IMG/VR virus record: IMGVR_UViG_3300044615_001148
Location: 1-32,960 of that record
Reading direction: 5' to 3' (one strand)
DNA: 32,960 bases
Source of the DNA: a virus
Shown piece after piece: positions 14,335-19,263 of this stretch. The position numbers and the translations under genes are program-made. The notes under the pieces are model-generated. The model saw only the letters and a list, made by a program, of their open reading frames with translations. It had not been told where the DNA came from and did no database searches. Position 1 is the first letter of the stretch, and each line of letters starts with the position of its first letter.

Positions 14335-14610
14335 TCAAATACGTCGTTTACGCAACGGGCGGAACTCCAACCGTGCCACCTCAACGATCTCAACACCTGT
14401 CCAACCGTTCCAACTAGCAGCCACTTGTGCGGCCTCCCGTCGCCCCCACAAGTAGGCCAACCGTTTATTCTTCGTGAACGTCTCACCACGCCACCGATAC
14501 GGTCCGGCCCACCACGCCCCGTCGCGCAACCTCACCACGACAAATACCGTGTCGCGTGGTCGAGGCTGCCTGATCTTATGGGCGAGACGGCGGTAAAGAT
14601 ACCGTCTCAT
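14335..14610 (-). CDS. Small basic protein, last gene of minus operon
   Basis: 91 residues from ATG at 14610, overlapping the upstream stop (ATGA). Strongly basic (RRYLYRRLAHK at the start, RPLRKRR at the end) with a central DGAWWAGPYRWRG and EAAQVAASWNGW pattern. Probably nucleic acid binding or membrane-surface associated; no known family. Its 3' end faces the plus-strand operon. Confidence 0.6.
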   Translation of the reverse strand: MRRYLYRRLAHKIRQPRPRDTVFVVVRLRDGAWWAGPYRWRGETFTKNKRLAYLWGRREAAQVAASWNGWTGVEIVEVARLEFRPLRKRRI

Positions 14611-14780
14611 CGACGGCGATGCCACGCACGCCACGCCAGATAGCTCACGGCGAAAGAGCCAACTAACCTTGCGGCCCACACTCCGTAGCCGTCTGTAGGG
14701 CTACCGGTAGTGATACCAAGTATGAGGGTGGCGGCGAGAGCGGTAGCCCACGCGTCGGTGAACGTAGTCCTACCGTTCAT
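14607..14780 (-). CDS. Small membrane protein
   Basis: 57 residues from ATG at 14780, which lies inside the last codons of the upstream gene. Two hydrophobic helices (about 9-25 and 34-50) and a basic end WRAWHRRR, indicating the C-terminus is cytoplasmic. Unknown function. Confidence 0.6.
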   Translation of the reverse strand: MNGRTTFTDAWATALAATLILGITTGSPTDGYGVWAARLVGSFAVSYLAWRAWHRRR

Positions 14781-15084
14781 CGTTGGCCAACACGTTGCGA
14801 CATAGTTCGGTAGTGGCGTTAAGGTAGCCCCGATTCCATGCTTGCTCGTAGTACCAAAGATCGGACCACGACCAGCCTTCCGTGTTGAGATCGGCGGGTA
14901 GTTCATCGAACGGCCCAGGTAGCTCATAGTTGTGGAGTGTGCCGGCTTCGGCGTTGCGTACCCATTCGGTAGCCATGTCGTATTCGGCAGGGTCAAGCTG
15001 CCAGTAGTGGTGCGCGGCTTCCACGCCGTAGTCGTACGCCATGCGTTCGATCTGAACGCGGGTCGGTGTGTCGGTGGTTTCCAT
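14770..15084 (-). CDS. Acidic protein of unknown function
   Basis: 104 residues, TAATG overlap with the previous gene. Very acidic and aromatic (HHYWQLDPAEYDMATEW, WSWSDLWYYEQAW), mainly helical. Such charge could mimic DNA, as known anti-restriction proteins do, but no family match is claimed. Confidence 0.65.
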   Translation of the reverse strand: METTDTPTRVQIERMAYDYGVEAAHHYWQLDPAEYDMATEWVRNAEAGTLHNYELPGPFDELPADLNTEGWSWSDLWYYEQAWNRGYLNATTELCRNVLANDER

Positions 15085-15099
15085 TAGTTGCCGCCTTCG
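15082..15099. repeat. 18-base direct repeat, copy 1 (gene junction)
   Basis: CATTAGTTGCCGCCTTCG, identical to 15288-15305. On the minus strand each copy covers the end of one gene (codons Glu-Gly-Gly-Asn-stop) and the ATG of the next. Confidence 0.85.
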
Positions 15100-15290
15100 G
15101 TGAAGTAATCGGAATAAACGTTGTCATCGACCATGTTTGGGTTGGCAGTTTCCGTGACGCACACGTACAGGTCGTTGTCAACGCGGCGTACCACTACGGT
15201 AAATAGCTCGTCGATGTAGCCTTTGCGTTGTAGGCCGACGCTAATACACTGGCCACCGCCGATCAGCTTGTGTGTTGCTTTCAGTTTCAT
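15084..15290 (-). CDS. Small beta-rich protein sharing ends with its upstream neighbour
   Basis: 68 residues from ATG at 15290 (TAATG overlap). Begins MKLKATHKL and ends FTEGGN; the upstream 203-residue protein begins MKVTATHNV and ends GEGGN. The middle (CISVGLQRKGYIDELFTVVVRRVDNDLYVCVTE, given here in part) is strand-like. The shared ends suggest a partial duplication or cassette boundary. Function unknown. Confidence 0.65.
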   Translation of the reverse strand: MKLKATHKLIGGGQCISVGLQRKGYIDELFTVVVRRVDNDLYVCVTETANPNMVDDNVYSDYFTEGGN

Positions 15291-15305
15291 TAGTTGCCGC
15301 CTTCG
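15288..15305. repeat. 18-base direct repeat, copy 2 (gene junction)
   Basis: Identical to 15082-15099. Lies at the junction between the 203-residue and 68-residue genes, in the same position relative to stop and start as copy 1, so exactly one gene is flanked by the repeats. Confidence 0.85.
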
Positions 15306-15901
15306 CCGTTGTCGTCGGTCCAGAACGGTGTTGGCGCGAACTCGCCTTCGTCGGTGAACCGGCGGGTTAGTTCGTGGCACTCGTTGTATGTTTCGATGAC
15401 GTACTCGGCACTTGTGTACGCTTCGCACTGCTGTCGGGCGTAGCGGTACAGCTTGCCGTTGAGCGTGTCGATCATGTCTTGGGTAGCGTCGTAAAGGTCG
15501 CCGTGTTCGATGTATGCCTCGTCGTCGGTTTCCACGCACTCCACTCGGCTGCCGCCGTAGTTGCGGTTGCTGACGCGTGCGTAGGTGACGCCTTCCGGCC
15601 ACGCCAGGTTGGGCAGGTCGGATCGGTGCAGCTTGCCTTCGATACTTGCGTGGTCGGATTGCGAGTATGAGACGGACCAGAAGATTCGTACGCCGTACTT
15701 GTCTTCCAGCTCTTTGCGCCTGAGTACCGTGCCGTCGCTGCCGGTGGCGAGCATCGCAAAGTAGCCTGCAAGGTCTTCGGTCACCATGTCGGCGTCAAGT
15801 GATTCCCACGCCTCGTTACTCAACACTTCGAGCGCACGTTTCTGTGCGTCGGGTGGTAGCTCGTCGTAGGTGTAGACGTTGTGGGTTGCTGTTACTTTCA
15901 T
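15290..15901 (-). CDS. Phage protein of unknown function, TYDEL family-like
   Basis: 203 residues, the largest of the minus operon. The start VYTYDELPPDAQKRALEVL and the strand FWSVSYSQSDHASIEGKL match the order of a widespread phage family (V-Y-x-F-D-E-L, then F-x-x-S-Q-G-D-x-A-x-F), whose role is not known. The C-terminal half is acidic and helical. AGGAGAAA lies 8 bases before the ATG at 15901, and a 23-base gap separates it from the upstream gene. Confidence 0.7.
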   Translation of the reverse strand: MKVTATHNVYTYDELPPDAQKRALEVLSNEAWESLDADMVTEDLAGYFAMLATGSDGTVLRRKELEDKYGVRIFWSVSYSQSDHASIEGKLHRSDLPNLAWPEGVTYARVSNRNYGGSRVECVETDDEAYIEHGDLYDATQDMIDTLNGKLYRYARQQCEAYTSAEYVIETYNECHELTRRFTDEGEFAPTPFWTDDNGEGGN

Positions 15902-15924
15902 TGGATGTTTCTCCTTGGGTTGGG

Positions 15925-16221
15925 TTAGCGGTCACCGGAATGGTGGCCGACATTGCTGCCGATACCGTGGCGGGCACGGTATCGGAAATAGAGATGGCAG
16001 AACGGGTAGACGGCTGCCATTGCGGTCAGTGTTGCGGTCAATGATCCCGTGGTAGCGGTGACCGGTAGGACGATAAACAGTGCCGTGCCGAACGTCGGCA
16101 CGATTACCCTCGAAACGGTGAAACCGTGCCGAACCTCATCCCAAACACGCGTCAGGAGGCGCCAGGAGGCGCGAACCGTACCCCGCCCCCCATCTAGGTA
16201 CCCCCCATTTCGGCGGGTCAC
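15925..16221 (-). CDS. Small membrane protein
   Basis: 98 residues from the GTG at 16221, which overlaps the upstream stop (GTGA) and follows a GGGGGC run. Residues 1-35 are basic; two membrane helices follow (VIVPTFGTALFIVLPV and ATLTAMAAVYPFCHLYF), then a basic/His tail. In-frame ATGs farther upstream would overlap the previous gene more. Unknown function; possibly a superinfection exclusion or membrane effector. Confidence 0.55.
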   Translation of the reverse strand: MTRRNGGYLDGGRGTVRASWRLLTRVWDEVRHGFTVSRVIVPTFGTALFIVLPVTATTGSLTATLTAMAAVYPFCHLYFRYRARHGIGSNVGHHSGDR

Positions 16222-16568
16222 GCCTGCCCCCATTCTAACGGGTGAGGTTCGTCCGAGAGCTGCCATGCGTCCGTATTGACGTCACCGCCACATTCGCAAC
16301 CGCTACCAAAGTGGGGGCCGCCTGCCGTCCATTCGTCCGTCAGACATACGGAGCCGCATGACCGGCAAGGAGCCTCAAACACTAGATCGCCGTCGTCGAT
16401 GCGTTTCCCGTGCGCATAGAGATAGGTCACAAAGAGACGGAGCGCCTCTGTTTCGCTGTGACCGGAGTATCTTTGCCGTTCGTAGTAAGCGCCAGGCGCC
16501 CGCCCGTCACCCACCAAGGCCGATAGCTCAAGGTCCCCACTTGGGAACAGTGTTTCTACGCTAATCAC
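16218..16568 (-). CDS. Zinc-finger protein of unknown function
   Basis: 116 residues from GTG at 16568, 5 bases after AGGAGGT and overlapping the upstream stop (GTGA). The middle has a helix SETEALRLFVTYLYAHGKR; the end holds C-x2-C (CRSCGSVC) and C-x-C (GCECGGD), a likely zinc site. The YSxxEAxRLF pattern recurs in small actinophage proteins. No known activity. Confidence 0.65.
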   Translation of the reverse strand: MISVETLFPSGDLELSALVGDGRAPGAYYERQRYSGHSETEALRLFVTYLYAHGKRIDDGDLVFEAPCRSCGSVCLTDEWTAGGPHFGSGCECGGDVNTDAWQLSDEPHPLEWGQA

Positions 16569-16810
16569 TTTCTACCTCCTACTAGTTGGGATTCGATTCG
16601 ATCTCCGCCGTTTATGTCTCCGCAATAGTGGCACGCCGTCCACGAGAAGTGGGGTTCGGTTTCGCCGGTTGGGTACGGTTCGGCTCCATCATTGGCTACT
16701 AGGGCGGCCTCGTATCGTTGCGGGTGACCGTTGGAGTAGTCCACGGCGTCGGGTTCGTACCCGTTCGCCCCTCGCATTGCGCAATCGACGCAAACATTGA
16801 GCGTAGACAT
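16565..16810 (-). CDS. Small zinc-binding phage protein
   Basis: 81 residues from ATG at 16810 (AGGAG 7 bases upstream; a GTG at 16813 would be too close). C-x2-C at the start (CVDCAMRGANG) and C-x2-C near the end (FSWTACHYCGDINGGDR) form a full four-cysteine site. This layout, C-x2-C...ANG...FSWSxCxxCGxxLxGDR, belongs to a small protein family common in actinobacterial phages and plasmids; function unknown. Confidence 0.72.
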   Translation of the reverse strand: MSTLNVCVDCAMRGANGYEPDAVDYSNGHPQRYEAALVANDGAEPYPTGETEPHFSWTACHYCGDINGGDRIESQLVGGRK

Positions 16811-17163
16811 CACCAGACTCCTACGGTTCGTGGGCCGTTATCTGTTGGAACGTTGAGGCTCACGACATAGCCGCGAGGATCGCCGTACAGTACTACGGAA
16901 ATGCTCCCGTGATCCGTTTCTGGTAGCGCGTTGGTGAGCTTTCGTAGACGTTCTTCGATCTGTTCCGTTCGTTTCTCAATCCATGCGCTATTCGCGTTGA
17001 CCCATTCGCCGGAGTGGATTCCGTCCCCGCATTCCATCTCATAGAGACGGCGTAGGGTTCGTGAATGTCGGGCGATGAGGCTGCATAGCCGCATGGTTTC
17101 GTATGTCAGTCCGACATACCTTGACAGGGTTCGGGATAGCTCCCGTCCGTTATTGGTAATCAT
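16810..17163 (-). CDS. Conserved phage protein of unknown function
   Basis: 117 residues from ATG at 17163, preceded by a purine-rich AGAAAGAGAGAGAAAG leader. Helical N-terminal two-thirds (TLRRLYEMECGDG, EKRTEQIEERLRKL) and a beta end YGDPRGYVVSLNVP. The DPRGYVVxL segment is a hallmark of a small phage family found widely beside recombination or accessory genes. No enzymatic residues recognised. Confidence 0.7.
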   Translation of the reverse strand: MITNNGRELSRTLSRYVGLTYETMRLCSLIARHSRTLRRLYEMECGDGIHSGEWVNANSAWIEKRTEQIEERLRKLTNALPETDHGSISVVLYGDPRGYVVSLNVPTDNGPRTVGVW

Positions 17164-17189
17164 TGCTTTCTCTCTCTTTCTTTGGGTTG

Positions 17190-17205
17190 GTGGGGTTGCC
17201 CCCAC
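17190..17205 (-). other. Hairpin in minus-operon internal leader
   Basis: GTGGGG-TTGC-CCCCAC, a perfect 6-base-pair stem with a 4-base loop, lies in the 55-base gap between the third and fourth genes of the minus operon. No T tract follows on the minus strand, so it is more likely an RNA processing or stability element than a terminator. Confidence 0.5.
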
Positions 17206-17218
17206 ATTGATGATAACA

Positions 17219-17386
17219 CTATCGGCGGGGGATGTTGAGCATCCAACGAACCGCCGAACCGATCTGGCTGCCGAACGTTTGGCGTCGGCCCTGAGCATCC
17301 CATAGAACATAGAGCGCCCATAGCATCACCATGGCAACGGCGCCGACGGTCACCAGGAAACGAACCGCAAGGGTCACCATCTCCAT
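17219..17386 (-). CDS. Small single-pass membrane protein
   Basis: 55 residues from ATG at 17386; in-frame ATG at 17380 and GTG at 17377 are alternatives, the last giving a GTGA overlap. One long hydrophobic helix (LAVRFLVTVGAVAMVMLWAL) is followed by a basic tail (SAVRWMLNIPRR). Unknown function. Confidence 0.6.
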   Translation of the reverse strand: MEMVTLAVRFLVTVGAVAMVMLWALYVLWDAQGRRQTFGSQIGSAVRWMLNIPRR

Positions 17387-17586
17387 GACCCCGCTTCCGT
17401 GCCGGCATCGTCGATGAGGAGCATACGCGCATTGCGTCCACTCCATTCGGCCTCCGTGGGCATACCGTCGTCGTCGGTCGATGACGGTTCGCTAATCTCC
17501 AACCCGATGCGGTTCAGAAGATCCGTTACCTCGCCGTCGGTCAAGGGGCGAGAGGTACGAAACGTTACAGATAGTTCGTAGTTCAT
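17374..17586 (-). CDS. Small acidic protein
   Basis: 70 residues from ATG at 17586, with GGAGGAGG about 8 bases upstream and an ATGA overlap with the first gene. MNYELSVTFRTSRPLTDGEV begins a ferredoxin-like beta-alpha-beta pattern with an acidic loop (SEPSSTDDDG). No family recognised. Confidence 0.6.
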   Translation of the reverse strand: MNYELSVTFRTSRPLTDGEVTDLLNRIGLEISEPSSTDDDGMPTEAEWSGRNARMLLIDDAGTEAGSWRW

Positions 17587-17831
17587 CCTTGCACCTCCTC
17601 CCATACCCAACCCTCAACCGTCCAAGTACCATCAGGCAGCTCCTCCCAACCCGCCAGATGGGAGGGGATTCCGTCGTAGTCATCGTTTGGGGTATCCCAA
17701 CCCAACCGAACACACTCCGCCAAGATCCGTTGCCGTTCTTCGGCAGGAAAGACCGGTTGGGCGTAGCCGTTGATGTGGAGGGGAACCGATAACGCCGTAG
17801 CGAATAGCTGCCCGTTGATAGTTAGCCTCAT
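17583..17831 (-). CDS. First gene of minus operon, unknown function
   Basis: 82 residues from ATG at 17831, preceded by GAAAGAGAGAGAGAGA. MRLTINGQLFATALSVPLHI looks like a two-strand start, followed by a helix (AEERQRILAECVRLGW) and an acidic, Trp-rich end (GTWTVEGWVWEEV). It leads a polycistronic message with overlapping start/stop junctions. No known family. Confidence 0.65.
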   Translation of the reverse strand: MRLTINGQLFATALSVPLHINGYAQPVFPAEERQRILAECVRLGWDTPNDDYDGIPSHLAGWEELPDGTWTVEGWVWEEVQG

Positions 17832-17847
17832 TCTCTCTCTCTCTTTC

Positions 17848-17866
17848 TGTCAGCTCCTTGCTGACA
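17848..17866 (-). promoter_or_regulatory. Leader hairpin with ribosome-site-like loop
   Basis: A perfect inverted repeat TGTCAGC-N5-GCTGACA lies 17 bases upstream of the first minus-operon ATG. On the transcript the loop reads AAGGA followed by G of the stem, so a Shine-Dalgarno-like sequence is held in the hairpin tip. It may be a translational control element or a protein-binding operator. Confidence 0.6.
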
Positions 17867-17872
17867 TCATCA

Positions 17873-17901
17873 AAGATACGGCATACCGTTATCGGATGCA
17901 A
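17873..17901 (-). promoter_or_regulatory. Promoter of the minus-strand operon
   Basis: On the minus strand TTGCAT (17901-17896), a 17-base spacer and TATCTT (17878-17873, fitting the actinobacterial TAnnnT -10). The spacer contains an operator-like dyad at 17875-17893, GATACGG-CATA-CCGTTATC with one unpaired base, which overlaps the -10 edge. This would drive all twelve genes. Confidence 0.6.
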
Positions 17902-18024
17902 GGACAGTTGCAAAAAGTAACACGATCGCAACACACCCAACCTACCCGCGAGTAACATAGGCGGAGGCAACCGCTAACTACCGAACCCAAAGTGCTAGCA
18001 ATAGTTAGCAGTACTTTAGTACTA

Positions 18025-18076
18025 GTGGTTGCGTGACTACTCTCCGTAGCCGGTCACTCTCCGTGGCCGCAACCAC
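18025..18076. ncRNA. Possible structured RNA or DNA element with two TCTCC loops
   Basis: An outer 9-base-pair stem GTGGTTGCG (18025-18033) with CGCAACCAC (18068-18076) encloses two hairpins with the same loop: CTAC-TCTCC-GTAG (18037-18049) and GTCAC-TCTCC-GTGGC (18053-18067, one G-T pair). The result is a three-way junction. On the plus-strand RNA the loops are complementary to GGAGA ribosome sites. Transcription has not been shown and a DNA role (origin) is equally possible. Confidence 0.45.
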
Positions 18077-18080
18077 AGAG

Positions 18081-18129
18081 CGTGGCGATCACCAAACACG
18101 CGTTCGCCCAAACAAACGTTCGCGCCACG
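18081..18129. repeat. Inverted repeat CGTGGCG / CGCCACG
   Basis: Perfect 7-base arms (18081-18087 and 18123-18129) enclosing 35 bases that themselves contain two CGTTCG copies. It directly follows the three-way-junction element and belongs to the same repeat cluster. Confidence 0.6.
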
Positions 18130-18252
18130 GGGGGTCTGCCCACGCACCCGCCTACCCATATACGTATTAGGTGTTTTCTGTGTGGTCATTTTTGTGGTTG
18201 GGTCACGGGGCGCGTGAGGTTGGGCTACCTGGTGGCGCCGTGTATGCACAGA

Positions 18253-18274
18253 GGGAGGTGGGGGTGGGAGGGGG
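18253..18274 (+). other. G-quadruplex motif
   Basis: G runs of 3, 5, 3 and 5 separated by loops of 4, 1 and 1 bases on the plus strand. This satisfies the usual G3+N1-7 rule with short loops, so a stable parallel quadruplex is likely in single-stranded DNA or RNA. Confidence 0.65.
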
Positions 18275-18347
18275 TGTGTTGGTTATCTTTTGTGCTGCGC
18301 CTGGTCGCGCCTGTTCTCGAGGTCGTGTGAGCATCAGTGGTAGCAAC

Positions 18348-18391
18348 CGAACGTATGTGAGGGCGCTAGGACAACGAGCGTATGCGAGGCG
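18348..18391 (+). repeat. Two iteron-like direct repeats
   Basis: CGAACGTATGTGAGGGCG (18348-18365) and CGAGCGTATGCGAGGCG (18375-18391) match except for two substitutions and one extra G. Start-to-start distance is 27 bases. Similar short repeats serve as initiator binding sites in plasmids and some phages. Confidence 0.55.
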
Positions 18392-18519
18392 TCAGGCTTT
18401 TCTTTAGCCCCCCCAAGTTCTGTTTTACGCCTGAACCCGTCTGTCTTGATACCGAAAGAAGGCGACCACCATCGGTCCCCTTTTCAGGCCACTCATCCCG
18501 TGCGATCTAACCATGCTGC

Positions 18520-18542
18520 CCTCACCGATAGTTGTGGTGAGG
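18520..18542. repeat. Hairpin CCTCACC / GGTGAGG
   Basis: Perfect 7-base arms with a 9-base loop. No T-rich tail follows on either strand, so a classical intrinsic terminator is not indicated; it may be a protein site near the terminase block. Confidence 0.55.
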
Positions 18543-18620
18543 AGGAATGTAATCGTTTAGGGTCCGTATTCTTTGGGTGTTGTGCGCGTCTCTCGACGTG
18601 GCGGTGTTGAGTGTAGCAGG

Positions 18621-18678
18621 TGCCGGTCGACGCCAACAACCCGTCGCACAACCCATATGCGATCAACGCCGACCGGCA
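18621..18678. repeat. Nested inverted repeat just upstream of the packaging genes
   Basis: TGCCGGTCG (18621-18629) pairs perfectly with CGACCGGCA (18670-18678). Inside it TCGCA (18644-18648) pairs with TGCGA (18658-18662). The structure ends 21 bases before the first gene of the packaging/head operon, a usual location for a terminase recognition (cos or pac) site. Confidence 0.6.
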
Positions 18679-18699
18679 GCGTGTATGCTAGCAGGCACA

Positions 18700-19263
18700 A
18701 TGGCTAAAGCAATCAAGCGTGGTGATTCTTCAAACGATTGGGGCGGCTACGGATCAAAAGCTGCGTACATCAACGCAATCGCATCAGGACAAGTGAAGCG
18801 TTCCGAGATGGGTGTTGGTGGTGTAAAAAGTTTGTTTGTAAAAGCCATAAGTTCGGTATTGAAAACGCCGCCTGTCAAGAACGCTATTCGTAATATCGGT
18901 GATGATGTTGCTGACGATCTTGTTCGCGGTTTGGGCAAAGCACCGAGCGCTACCGGAAAGACTGTTCGTGTGTCGAAACAAGCTGATGTGTATACGCCGC
19001 AGGGCGTATTCAAAGGCAAAGATGTGTTTGTGAAGAAACCTGATTTGACTGCTAAACAAATTGAAGGAATTGCAAAAGCTCAGGCCACAAGGCAAGCGAA
19101 TGATTGGGCGCGACTTTCAAGTGCTGGTCGTAGGGGTGCTGCGGCTGGTGGGATTGGTGGCGCTGCTGGTCTATATGCTGCGCAAAAGGGTGTCGGTTAC
19201 GTGAAGGATGCTGTATCGACTGCAAAGAAGCGCGCTCGCGGAGGCGGGAAGAACAAGAAGTAA
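18700..19263 (+). CDS. Basic protein preceding terminase, unknown function
   Basis: 187 residues from ATG 18700; longer in-frame starts would run through the upstream inverted repeat. It starts MAKAIKRGDSSNDWGGYGSK, has basic helical regions and an Ala/Gly-rich segment GGIGGAAGLYAAQKG near the end, finishing KKRARGGGKNKK. There is no clear ribosome site, but a TATGCT -10-like element at 18684 could give a leaderless or nearly leaderless message. The place before the large terminase is typical of small terminase, yet it lacks an obvious HTH. A DNA-binding or virion role is possible. Confidence 0.6.
   Translation: MAKAIKRGDSSNDWGGYGSKAAYINAIASGQVKRSEMGVGGVKSLFVKAISSVLKTPPVKNAIRNIGDDVADDLVRGLGKAPSATGKTVRVSKQADVYTPQGVFKGKDVFVKKPDLTAKQIEGIAKAQATRQANDWARLSSAGRRGAAAGGIGGAAGLYAAQKGVGYVKDAVSTAKKRARGGGKNKK

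Larger units (their letters stand above)
17832..18699. other. Long non-coding divergent region rich in inverted repeats
   Basis: About 870 bases between the start of the minus operon and the start of the packaging/head genes. No frame here has a convincing ribosome site or recognisable protein. It contains the minus promoter, at least six inverted repeats (17961-18129), a G-rich quadruplex motif, two iteron-like direct repeats and two hairpins near the terminase block. A phage origin, a pac/cos site, or a structured RNA are all reasonable; the sequence alone does not decide. Confidence 0.7.

Noticed and set aside
16221-16266. Longer start for the 98-residue membrane protein
   Set aside because: In-frame ATGs at 16266 and nearby increase overlap with the upstream gene, whereas GTG 16221 makes a GTGA junction like its neighbours.
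18082-18330. 82-residue frame in the divergent region
   Set aside because: Lies across the inverted repeats and G-rich tract, no ribosome site, and composition (Gly/Arg/Val/Cys) fits random reading.
18384-18420. Terminator GGCT-TTTCTTT-AGCC followed by C run
   Set aside because: Stem of only four pairs and no T tract after it.
18501-18545. Possible tRNA
   Set aside because: No cloverleaf with T-loop GTTCRA and matching acceptor stem; only a simple hairpin.
18577-18699. Extended N-terminus of the protein before terminase
   Set aside because: Would translate through the nested inverted repeat and has no ribosome site; the ATG at 18700 begins the protein-like part.
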